Under the pieces are notes generated by a model that saw only the letters and a list, made by a program, of their open reading frames with translations, was not told the DNA's origin and did no database searches. Position numbers and translations under genes: made by a program. Source: a virus. From it: a DNA stretch of 64,000 nucleotides. The DNA lies in IMG/VR virus record IMGVR_UViG_3300025070_000022, positions 1 to 64,000 of that record; one strand, written 5' to 3'. Positions 39,442 to 48,600 of this stretch are shown here, one piece after another (position 1 is the stretch's first letter; each line of letters starts with the position of its first letter).

Positions 39442-41021
39442 ATGATGAAGATTGGGTAACAACCCCCGAATACAAAGACGAAGAATTACACGCCCTTCCT
39501 ATGGAAGAAGCGAGAGAACAGCCGGATAGGATTATAGGAGATACTAAATTACCTAAATTCTTAGAGGGATGGGTGAAGGAAGCAACCAATGTTTCTCACT
39601 ACAATGAAATACCTGCGGCCATGACTGCTTTAGTTCTAGTCGGACAAATGTGTAAAGGCTTTGTTAAGATACCAATTAAATCTTCTATCATAGATTCGAG
39701 AGTACATTTCATTTGGATTCAAACCTCCGGTACTGGAAAAAGTGAATTGATGAATTTTGTAATACCAGTTTCAAAGGGATTGTGGGAAAAAATTAACGCA
39801 CACCACAGTTATAGAGAACACAAGTACATAGGCCCACATGAAAAGTTAGAACAATTTGATAACTTTGAAGTTGTTGAGTACACTGATGCGGCATTAATAG
39901 GATACCAAAAAATAGTAATTGCTAATGAAGCATTTGTAGAAAACAATGCAGAAGTTGAAATTGGTGACGAAGTTTGGGAGCCAGTTAAGGGTTCTTTAGA
40001 TGGACATGGTTTAGCCCGATGGGATGAGTTCACTAACTCCGGTGTTTTCAGTAAAACCCAACATAAGAATTCAATTGTCACTTATTTGAATACATTAATG
40101 AATTCCATTGGTGGTTCTTCTCAAGTAATAACTAAGAAATTAAAAGAAGGTCCAGTAGTAGAATGCCATTCCGAGCGTTCTATTATGGCAACTACTTTCC
40201 CGCCGGATACACTAGATAAGGCGATTACAGAAACCGGACTATTTCAAAGGGCAACCGTCTATATTTGGAGAGTTCCGGAATACATCAAAGATGAAATTGA
40301 TGAGATGATTGTAGATAACTTTGGGACATTTGAAGATGTTAATTTGCCTATTGAGAAATACACAGAAGAACTGTTTGAGATTTACAAACTGACACAGGCT
40401 CGCTTCCTGTCTACTGCTAAGTACGATGAACAAGGGAATCAAATAGAAGCACCCAACCCAACTAAGGTAATTAGAAGGGGTAATGATTTTAGAGATGCTA
40501 TGCGCCTAAGAATGCATGACTTGAGAAAAATGGTAAAGGCAGAAGAAGGATTGACTAGAGAGGCCGCTAGAACCTTCTTGACAAGGATGAATATAATGAT
40601 GGGTAGGATTGCCTACCTTTGTTCTGTAGTAGAAGCCAAGGACATAAAAGACCCTAAAAAACAGTTCGTAGTCACTGCTAGAAATGTTAATCAATCCGCC
40701 TTCATTATCCGCAACTGCTATAAATCATTGATTTCGTGGTTTGCTCAAAGCCTACGGGTCACTAAGTCCGGTATGGCAAAAACGATTGGAGCGGGATATT
40801 TGGAAGTCTATGAAAATTTGATGGAAACTCAAGTTCGTAGAATCAATGATGTAGACGGTTGGGTTCCTAAGAAATCTATGATGGAGAACTACCGAACTAC
40901 AAAAAAGGTAAGTCCAGCAACAGGGTACAATCATTGGGATAAAGTCGAAGGATATTTTGAGGAAACAAAAGACAACCGAGCAGTATTCGTTAGATTAAAA
41001 AAAGAAGGTGAAAGAAAATGA
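39438..41021 (+). CDS. Putative replicative helicase (DUF3987-like P-loop ATPase)
   Basis: 527 aa. WIQTSGTGKSELM (about 95-107) is a Walker A loop and ARWDEFT (about 193) a likely Walker B. The N-terminal LEGWVKEATNVSHYNEIPAAMTALVLVGQM segment resembles primase-associated DUF3987/VirE-type proteins. A C-terminal wHTH-like region follows. Located after primase and nuclease, it is the best candidate for the fork helicase, as no MCM or DnaB is seen. Assignment is by context and P-loop only. Confidence 0.6.
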   Translation: MNDEDWVTTPEYKDEELHALPMEEAREQPDRIIGDTKLPKFLEGWVKEATNVSHYNEIPAAMTALVLVGQMCKGFVKIPIKSSIIDSRVHFIWIQTSGTGKSELMNFVIPVSKGLWEKINAHHSYREHKYIGPHEKLEQFDNFEVVEYTDAALIGYQKIVIANEAFVENNAEVEIGDEVWEPVKGSLDGHGLARWDEFTNSGVFSKTQHKNSIVTYLNTLMNSIGGSSQVITKKLKEGPVVECHSERSIMATTFPPDTLDKAITETGLFQRATVYIWRVPEYIKDEIDEMIVDNFGTFEDVNLPIEKYTEELFEIYKLTQARFLSTAKYDEQGNQIEAPNPTKVIRRGNDFRDAMRLRMHDLRKMVKAEEGLTREAARTFLTRMNIMMGRIAYLCSVVEAKDIKDPKKQFVVTARNVNQSAFIIRNCYKSLISWFAQSLRVTKSGMAKTIGAGYLEVYENLMETQVRRINDVDGWVPKKSMMENYRTTKKVSPATGYNHWDKVEGYFEETKDNRAVFVRLKKEGERK

Positions 41022-41251
41022 AAAAATACGAAAATACATTCATCGTGTTCGATGTAACAAAGGGACCGAAAGTTATCATTGAAGCGTTGAATACATACGG
41101 AGAAGAAGGATGGGAATGCGCTACAATGATTACTGTAGGAAACATGAACATTGTTGCTTTCCTAAAGAGAAGCATTGGCGAAGAAGAAACTAAGGCTGAC
41201 CCTGCTACGGAAAAAATCAACAAACTTTGGGCTACTGATGGCGGTAAGTGA
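41018..41251 (+). CDS. DUF4177-like small protein, 77 aa
   Basis: YENTFIVFDVTKGPKVIIEA then LNTYGEEGWECATM matches the small DUF4177 pattern (Y-E-x-x-V ... L-N-x-x-G-x-E-G-W-E). Function of the family is unknown. Overlaps the upstream stop. Confidence 0.6.
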   Translation: MKKYENTFIVFDVTKGPKVIIEALNTYGEEGWECATMITVGNMNIVAFLKRSIGEEETKADPATEKINKLWATDGGK

Positions 41252-41255
41252 TTAC

Positions 41256-41867
41256 ATGTCTAATGTACTAGCGTTGGACATAGAAACAAAAAACATGTCC
41301 CATGAGATAGGTGGGTTTGGTAACACACACATGTTCCAAGTTTCTACTGTGGCCACATGGAATGGCACAACAGGAAATGTTTATCTCTCTAAGGAAGAAG
41401 TAGGGGATAGTGTAGAAGCCCTTACAAAGTCCGGATTTAGTGTGAAGGATATGTCGGAGTTGAAGTATGATTTGGAGAAGCACCAAGAAGAAGGCGGTCT
41501 TTTGTTAGGCCACAACATAGGTGCTTTCGACTTACCCATCTTAAAAAATTCTCTAGACATTTATTGCGTTAGAAAATACTTAGACAATAAGCAGTACATC
41601 GACACTAGCCGGTACTTGACCAGCAACTTTGGTGAGCGTTTTAAGTTACAGAACTTAGCAGAAAATACGCTAAAACAAGATAAATTGATGGAAAGCGCAG
41701 AAGCCCCTAAACTTTGGAAGATGGGTAGATACGAAGAGGTTGTAGAGTATTGTATGAAGGATACTCAAATCGTATATGACCTTTGGAAGCATGGTCAAGA
41801 GAACGGCTTAGTCAAAGCCTTCTCAATAGAAAAAGAAGAATTTTTAGACTTGGAGGTTGATTGGTGA
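41256..41867 (+). CDS. DnaQ-like 3'-5' exonuclease (DEDDy)
   Basis: 203 aa from ATG 41256 (MSNVLALDIETKN); the frame is open further upstream through the preceding gene. Exo I VLALDIET, Exo II LLGHNIGAFDLP, Exo III YCMKDTQIVYDL (Y-x-x-x-D) give a complete DEDDy active site. A stand-alone proofreading or end-trimming nuclease, second to the one built into PolB. Confidence 0.85.
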   Translation: MSNVLALDIETKNMSHEIGGFGNTHMFQVSTVATWNGTTGNVYLSKEEVGDSVEALTKSGFSVKDMSELKYDLEKHQEEGGLLLGHNIGAFDLPILKNSLDIYCVRKYLDNKQYIDTSRYLTSNFGERFKLQNLAENTLKQDKLMESAEAPKLWKMGRYEEVVEYCMKDTQIVYDLWKHGQENGLVKAFSIEKEEFLDLEVDW

Positions 41868-42019
41868 TGGATACATGGGAATGGGTTGGTTTGTTTGCTT
41901 TCCTTATCGTGGTAGTTCTGCTGTTCTTTGCCGCTTTTGGTGGCTCGAACCTAACAGAACAAAGCGTTGAAGAATACATGCAACGGCTTATGCGAGATAA
42001 CAAAGACGACTTGAAATGA
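41867..42019 (+). CDS. 50-aa single-pass membrane protein
   Basis: Begins MDTWEW, then a hydrophobic segment (VGLFAFLIVVVLLFFAAFGG) and a charged helix. Likely N-out or N-in single span; role unknown. ATGA-type overlaps on both sides. Confidence 0.6.
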   Translation: MDTWEWVGLFAFLIVVVLLFFAAFGGSNLTEQSVEEYMQRLMRDNKDDLK

Positions 42020-42147
42020 CGCTAAAGCAGAAATGCAGTGAATGTAGCCAGTCTACTATTGCGTTTAGGTTACAGGGGTTTTATCTAGGCTCGGATAAAA
42101 AAGTAAAGTTATGGGAATGCCGCAACTGCGGTAATATTTGGAAGTAA
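42016..42147 (+). CDS. 43-aa zinc-ribbon protein
   Basis: CSECSQS and CRNCGNIW, about 27 residues apart, form a classical zinc ribbon with the C-terminal pair like RPB9/TFIIS ribbons. Last gene of the plus block, directly before the terminator. Confidence 0.65.
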   Translation: MTLKQKCSECSQSTIAFRLQGFYLGSDKKVKLWECRNCGNIWK

Positions 42148-42150
42148 TTT

Positions 42151-42199
42151 GGCCACTCGGCTCGCTCTATTTTGGGGCGAATCGGGTGGCCATTTTTTT
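42151..42199 (+). terminator. Terminator between convergent blocks
   Basis: GGCCACTCG pairs with CGGGTGGCC (nine pairs, one wobble) around an inner hairpin, followed by seven T at 42193-42199. It ends the 32-kb plus-strand block; the stem may also slow transcription from the opposite side. Confidence 0.75.
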
Positions 42200-42249
42200 A
42201 TGGATTTTTTTCCGGAGTGCAAAAGCGATTTGAAAAAATACTATTTTTT

Positions 42250-42357
42250 TTAAGAATACCTATTACCTACTAAAGAAGGCGACCACCAAAGCATCACTAG
42301 ATAAATTATAGCAACCACAACAACCACCATATCCAGTAGTTTTTCTTTAGTTATCAT
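42250..42357 (-). CDS. 35-aa membrane peptide, last gene of tail operon
   Basis: MITKEKLLDM followed by VVVVVAIIYLVMLWW forms a single membrane span. The ATG overlaps the stop of the tail gene upstream (ATGA). A tiny membrane protein at the end of the late operon could be a holin or release factor, but position is the only argument. Confidence 0.45.
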   Translation of the reverse strand: MITKEKLLDMVVVVVAIIYLVMLWWSPSLVGNRYS

Positions 42358-43412
42358 TGCACTCTAAATTCAATAACTGGCATAGTGTTAGTTCTATATT
42401 TAGACCCGTTTGAATCTACTCCATCGTGACCACCAGTGAAGTCGGCATTTGTTAGTGTTGCCGGACCAACAGTTCCACTAACTTTAGATTGTTCAGTCAT
42501 ACCCCATAATGAAATGGCATATAATTTACTTCCATCATCATTCCAAGATATACCGGAAAGCCACGGTGTTGTTCCAGTATTGTTTGTTGGTCGCCACGGA
42601 GATGTACCCTCATTACCATAGAAAGAAGTCAAATCGAAGGTAGTAATGAGCGTTCCGCTTGTAATATCGTAAGCAATTGATAAGTCATATTCGTAAATAT
42701 ATCCAGTATGTTGAGAAACATACATCTTAGTGCCATTAGGATTGAAAATTAAGTCAGATATGAGGTTATGTGATAATTGAATGCTACCCACAAATGTATC
42801 GTTCCTTTCAACTACATAGTTCGCAGTAGATACTGCGTACTGTTTAATTACTGATAGGCCGTTTGATTGACCGTAACCAAAATAATACCCAGAACCATCA
42901 GCATTCCAGCGAGCGTATCTAACGCCACCTCCACCGGCTAAAGCCCTACCAGTTGGAGAAAATGTTAAACTACTACCGCTTTGAGAAAGAGTCCCACTAC
43001 TTATTCTATTTCCGTGAAAGTCAGCAATAATTATTTTTGTTTCAGTGCTGTCCAAACCAAAACCATCACAACTGTTTAATAACCCCGCCCCCGCCCCCGC
43101 AGGGTTTTGTCTTACAACTGCTCCTGTTCCAGTAGAACTAATTGGTAACTTTGAAAAAAATACATGGTTGCTATCAAAAGAGTTCCCATTCCCTCTATTT
43201 GAAATATACATATCTGTACCTATTACTTGCATACCAGTCATCCAAGCGGAATTAGCCGCACCAGCGTTAAAGTTAATTCCTACTGCATTGTTTCCGGCAG
43301 TTTCATGTATGGCTTTAACAGAAGCCAAATTGTATAAGTTTGGATTAACTGTTGTAACAGCATTAGCCTCCTGTTCAGCACAAGAACCAGCAATAGCAAG
43401 ATACAAAATCAT
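42354..43412 (-). CDS. Tail-tip protein, probable beta-propeller
   Basis: 352 aa. Repeating segments such as CDGFGLDSTETKIIIADFHG, ARWNADGSGYYFGYG, LIFNPNGTKMYVSQHTG and ISWNDDGSKLYAISLWG are the strand signatures of a WD40/lactonase-like beta-propeller. Being last of the tail module, it is a candidate receptor-binding protein. The N-terminal hydrophobic stretch ending SCAE is not a convincing signal. Confidence 0.65.
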   Translation of the reverse strand: MILYLAIAGSCAEQEANAVTTVNPNLYNLASVKAIHETAGNNAVGINFNAGAANSAWMTGMQVIGTDMYISNRGNGNSFDSNHVFFSKLPISSTGTGAVVRQNPAGAGAGLLNSCDGFGLDSTETKIIIADFHGNRISSGTLSQSGSSLTFSPTGRALAGGGGVRYARWNADGSGYYFGYGQSNGLSVIKQYAVSTANYVVERNDTFVGSIQLSHNLISDLIFNPNGTKMYVSQHTGYIYEYDLSIAYDITSGTLITTFDLTSFYGNEGTSPWRPTNNTGTTPWLSGISWNDDGSKLYAISLWGMTEQSKVSGTVGPATLTNADFTGGHDGVDSNGSKYRTNTMPVIEFRVQ

Positions 43413-45307
43413 GCCCCCAAAACAACATAATCAGTTCCAGTTGAAATACAAGTAACACCATTACGAGCCGCTACTGCAATATCAGTTTGTGCGCCATTCA
43501 TGTTATCGCCCGTACTACTATCTGACCCAGTTCGCAATGTAAAACCATTACCGTCGTTATTGACAATAGTGAAATGAACACCTGCACCCTGATTGTCGGG
43601 AATCGTAATAACAGTGCCACTTCCAGTAACAAAGATGTATCTTCCGGCGTGAGTTGCTTCTGTTAAAGTAGTAGAAGTATTTAAACTAACAACTGGTAGT
43701 CTTGGAGAAACGAATGTTTGACCTGTTGCTACTGTTACACTACCACTCAACGCTAAAGTTGATACTCCTTCAACTGCGGCGACAGCACTAGAACCGCCGC
43801 TAGTATCGGTATCAGCAATATACCATCCTTCTGCTACACCTGCAATACCACCATCAGCAATAGCCTGTAATGTAATAGATTCACCTTGTAGTAGTTTAAT
43901 TGTATTAGTTACAGTGACTCTTTTATCGTGATTGATTAAACCATTATCAATAGTTCCTGCTGTAGGGGTAATTGTCATAGTAGTAGGGTGAACATTTTTA
44001 ATTGTAATAACCGTATCAGTATAAGCAGTAGGGGCAGGTAAGGTAGCAGTACCCGAAGGGTCATTAAGATAATTCATAGTAGCAGTAATTGTTGGATTAA
44101 TGGTAGCGGCATTATTTGGTGCGGCATTTTTATTATGAATAATAGTTGAACCAAAATTAACAACTCCATTTAATACGACTCCAATTGAAGTAGAAGCACC
44201 TCTTCCTGTAACTGTTTGTAATGTATCTGCCTCAGCAGTTAAGTAGGTATTACCATCTACTGTATAATTACCAACACCGTTTCTTTTCATAAAGCCGTTG
44301 CTTGTAAAGTCTGCATCTTGAAGAGGGTCGCCTAAAAAAGTTAATACTTGCCCTTGAGTTAATTCTTCAATTACACCATCAGCACCAGAAACTCTTCCCA
44401 ACACTCTTTCGTCATTAACAACATTTTGAATCTTAGCATAAGTTATTCCATCGTCCTTTACTCTTAAAGCATCTGAATTAATTTCAATGGTGGAATCATC
44501 AACACCCACATTTAGTGTAACATCTCCAGTTGTTCCTCCACCAGTTAAAGCACTACCCGCCACAACAGAAGTAATATCTCCCTGTGGTGCTAATGCGGCT
44601 ATAGAAGAAGCAGTAACGGTTTTAATAACATCATTCACTCCCGTAGCGTTAGTATCTTGAATTAAAACCTTATCAGTACCTTCAACCGTAGCAGACCCTA
44701 TGCCCGAAATAAATAATCCCTCACTGGTTCCAGTAATAGCACTTGTTTCTGTGTAGGTAGTACTTCCAGCATCATAGCCGATACTCACTGAATTTTCGCT
44801 CTTAGCCGTAGTCAAATACTGAATAGACCTATCATTCACAGTCCCACCCGCATTCAATTTAATTATAGCAATAGGAATATCACCCGAAGTTAGTTGTGGC
44901 ACTACATCAGTATCGGCCTTATCTCCTCTAATGGCCAATACATTTGTAGAGTCACTAGTCACCACTAAGACGAAGTATGCGTTTCCGGAGGCAGGTTCAT
45001 CGAAGGTAGAAGGAGTTCCTTGAGTGAAAGTAGCAGTAGCGATTTCTGGCATTAGTTTTCCATCTCTAATGACCTTACCTGCCCTCACTAAGAATTGCGT
45101 ATTTCCGCTAGAGTCTGTCTGTACTATGCTAAAATTTTTAGTTGCGTCTGCTGTAGTTCCGTTTAGAATGGCATAACTATTCTGCAACCCTACCGATAAT
45201 GCCTTGAGCAAACCACTATGCGGGAAATCTACGCCATCAACTAAGCCACTACCTGCGGGGTTAGAATGAAATCTACTGTACTGTCCTATGTTTCTGCTGT
45301 CTGTCAT
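43409..45307 (-). CDS. Tail fibre protein, 632 aa
   Basis: Start at ATG 45307 (MTDSRNIGQYSRF), just past the upstream stop. Thr/Ser/Gly/Asn-rich with long strand-loop repeats, typical of trimeric phage fibres. The N-terminal third shows NSYAILNG and a repeat-rich shaft, and the C-terminus ends in a compact beta region (FTIVNNDGNGFTLRTG) as in phage fibre tips. Cell attachment role inferred from composition and order. Confidence 0.7.
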   Translation of the reverse strand: MTDSRNIGQYSRFHSNPAGSGLVDGVDFPHSGLLKALSVGLQNSYAILNGTTADATKNFSIVQTDSSGNTQFLVRAGKVIRDGKLMPEIATATFTQGTPSTFDEPASGNAYFVLVVTSDSTNVLAIRGDKADTDVVPQLTSGDIPIAIIKLNAGGTVNDRSIQYLTTAKSENSVSIGYDAGSTTYTETSAITGTSEGLFISGIGSATVEGTDKVLIQDTNATGVNDVIKTVTASSIAALAPQGDITSVVAGSALTGGGTTGDVTLNVGVDDSTIEINSDALRVKDDGITYAKIQNVVNDERVLGRVSGADGVIEELTQGQVLTFLGDPLQDADFTSNGFMKRNGVGNYTVDGNTYLTAEADTLQTVTGRGASTSIGVVLNGVVNFGSTIIHNKNAAPNNAATINPTITATMNYLNDPSGTATLPAPTAYTDTVITIKNVHPTTMTITPTAGTIDNGLINHDKRVTVTNTIKLLQGESITLQAIADGGIAGVAEGWYIADTDTSGGSSAVAAVEGVSTLALSGSVTVATGQTFVSPRLPVVSLNTSTTLTEATHAGRYIFVTGSGTVITIPDNQGAGVHFTIVNNDGNGFTLRTGSDSSTGDNMNGAQTDIAVAARNGVTCISTGTDYVVLGA

Positions 45308-45308
45308 A

Positions 45309-45647
45309 TCACTCAACCTCTATGCTAATGTAAAAATCAATTTCTTCTCCGGAAGTAAATGGCCCTATTCCATCGAATGTAACTCTAGACAACATTTCTG
45401 TGTATCCGCTATTGAAAATTCCTATTTCTCTTATTGTGTATCCAGCAACGGAGGAACCCAAGAGAGTGAATTTGAAATCTACAATGTTCCCGTCACTAGT
45501 AGTAGAAGAAGCAGAAATATCGTATATGGGTACATCTAGGTTAATAGATGCCGGATTGGTAGAGTTACCACCCACTCCCACCCTAGCCTTTGTAAATGTG
45601 TTTTTCAAATGCAAGGCAATGTTTTCTCTAACGGAATCTACTATCAA
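45309..45647 (-). CDS. Baseplate/tail-collar-like protein, 112 aa
   Basis: KARVGVGGNSTNPASINLDVPIYD and AGYTIREIGIFNSG match the pattern of small phage fibre-attachment proteins, in which G-x-x-I-R-E-I-G-I-F is conserved. Overlaps the giant hub gene. Probably links the tail tip to the fibre encoded next. Confidence 0.6.
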   Translation of the reverse strand: MIVDSVRENIALHLKNTFTKARVGVGGNSTNPASINLDVPIYDISASSTTSDGNIVDFKFTLLGSSVAGYTIREIGIFNSGYTEMLSRVTFDGIGPFTSGEEIDFYISIEVE

Positions 45648-48600
45648 AATTCATCCTCCAGTATTGTTTCAAGGGTATTTCCGCCAGCCGATAGACCTAA
45701 ATTTAGGTCGAAGCCTAGTGTCTGCTCAAACCCAAGATTGAAAGAGTTTGCGCTTGCATTAGCCCTTTTCTTGACAACGATTTTTCTTTCTGTTAGGCTT
45801 ATCTTCTCAAAGAAATCTTTAGATGTACGAACATTATCGAAAGAATCGCTTCTTGATTGAGCCTCTATCTTTTTAGTATTCTTCAAAATTTCAGCAAACC
45901 TATCCGTTAAGCCTTTAGTGAATTTACCAAGTTCTAATTTGATAGTACCAATTTGAGTATGTTCCATTTCTAAAATTACATATTTAGAGTATGCAATTCC
46001 TTCTTGTAATAGTTCAAGTCCTATAATATCCGATGGTCTTACTTGTCCTAAATTCCTATGACCTAGTTCCAAAGAAATCTTCTTGTTAGAACTGGAATGT
46101 AATCTTAATAGGTTATACGCCCTATCGTCTACTTCCTGTTGAGTAGATAGGCTATTGTCGTTAATTTCCAATACCTTTCTTCCTCTTTCACGAATACTAC
46201 TTCCGTTCTTTCTAACTGCTATTTTATCGTTAGAATAAACTCTAACTTCATTGTAGAAGTCAAAGAGAACATCAGATTGGCTAAAGTTCACAATTTGTAA
46301 TTCGTTTTTTGCATCTGTAATTGTTATCTTAGGTGAAAATGCTGAATCCTTTTGGTCCTTGATTGAAAATTTATTATTGTCATAAATCAATCTTTTATTT
46401 TTCTTTTCAATTAGATAGTTAATTGCTGAAAATAAATCAGTTCCTTTTAGATTAGGTGCTACAATTAAGGGGTAGTCGTCGGAGTAGCCAGTAGTAAATT
46501 CTATGTCATTTTCTTCAAAGAGATTATTGATGAGAGTTTCTGTTTCTTCACCAATAGTAACTCCAGTACCTATGACTGCCCTAACTGGCTTACCTTTTAG
46601 GTTCTTATTCGTGGTGATAGTAATGGTATCCGATAATGAAACTATGCCTTTAGTCAACTTATGTTTCCCAAAGGTAATGGCAAGACCCCTTCCTACAATG
46701 TCACCATCTCCAGTCCCTAACCAATCTATTTCAGTTGAGGTTTTGAAAGCGGTATTACCGTCGCTGATACATAGTGTCGAAGGTATTTCTGCCTTCTTAG
46801 TTTCTATATCAGCGAATTGATATAAAGCCAATAGCGGGCTTCTAGACACAACATGTTCCTTTGTACCACTGACCACCTTTCCATCTAAGTCTACAGTACA
46901 ATACATAGACAACACTCCTTCGTTATGTCCCATGTTTTCTATTGCAGTACCAGTGCTATATGTTAGGCTTCTCTTAGGGGAGTTTTCACCCTTTATCAAA
47001 TAGTCTTTAATTGTACTATAGGTTTCATTCTTATATGGCATCTTAGTATATTCCGATGATAAAGTGTTTATTTTAATTTTACTAGGAGTATATTCGTAAG
47101 TACAAGTTTCATTAGGTTGCATAACCCTATAGTATCCCGTAGGCAAATTAACATCACTTAGTACTATATGTCTTTTAGTAGAACTACCACTGTCTATTTC
47201 ATGGGTCACTACATAACCCATTGAAGAAGGGGATGTGTTGTTTATTGCGGGTTGTTGTGTATCTAAGTCCACTGTTTGTGTAATGGTAGTGCCAGTTCCG
47301 TATTCTATCCCCTTTTCCGATACTAAATAGCATCCTGTTAAGTCTTTAATGAAATCTAAATATGGATAGTCACTGGAATTTAATGTGTATTTATACAAGG
47401 TAGTTCCCGATGGTCCTCTTACAGAAGCACTACTAGGTAGTTTAATTCTAAGTTTGAATCCCATATAGACCCCTTCTCCGTCGCTAGTCGTTGTAGATTC
47501 TAGACTACTATTGCCACCTCTTACGGTTCCTATTGGATTGTCAAATAGATTAGGTCTTACTGTAAATCCATAATTTAGCAAAGTTCCATTTGGATATTCT
47601 CTTAAATGGGCGTTGTTGATTGGCGGAGTTACTGTTCCCGACTCCGATAGAATTGAGCCATCTTCCGTGTCGAATCTATCTAATACTACTCCCATAAACC
47701 CATATCTTAGGAATTGAGAAGGAGTGGTAGCATTGACAGTAGCGTCTAAAAGAGAATTATAGTGTTTTAATAATAGACTAGAATGCCCCGTCACAGCAGA
47801 GTTGTCGATGAACGGAGCATTATTACTAGAACTACCTTGAGTCATTGGTAGGATTAAATGACTATGGTGATTGCTAGTAGCAGTGAGTCCGTTTAGTGCG
47901 CCTCCTATCTCTGTCGTAGAAGTATCATTTTCAAACTTACCACCGTGAAGTATTGAAATCAAAGGATGAATACTAGAATCAAACTCGGAAGCCCCCTTAC
48001 TATCTCCATGTCCTCTAAATATGGCTTGCCGTTTAACTGCCTTGAATAAATTACCTGTAGCAATTCCTCCCGAACTAGTTGTCTTTACTATCTTTCTAGT
48101 AGAATCCCCATGATACAAATTCTTTAGCGTTATTGTAGTGGTCGAAACACTAGAAACTTCCCCAATCATATTTCCATCGCTGTCACAAATAATGTCATTT
48201 GCACTTAGGGAAGAACTCACATCTGAAGTAGTGAGTATAGCATCGTCGGAATCTCTAAAGCCAAAAGTCGTTCCTAAATCTGTAAATTCATAAAAGTGAT
48301 AATTGAAGATTCTCATTGTTTTTGTTTTGTTTGGAAGGTGTTCGGGGTTTATTTGATTCATAGTTGAATCGAAAACTAACTCAGTTAATCTCATTAAACC
48401 AAAAGTAGTCATTTTGGTAATGTCTTCTACATCGTATTCTAAGATGTTAGCCGTATCATAATCATTGTCTAGGTATTTCTTTGCCTTTCCAGAACCTCCA
48501 TACTTAGAATGTTTATCGGAAGTAGTATCTTCTGTTGGTTTGTTCAACAAATACAGACTAAAGTTTTTCAAATCCCTATTAGAGTAGAACAGACTATCAT

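Noticed and set aside
43370-43412. Lipoprotein signal peptide on the tail-tip protein (AIAGSC)
   Set aside because: No positively charged start and a very short hydrophobic stretch; a tail protein would not be secreted this way.
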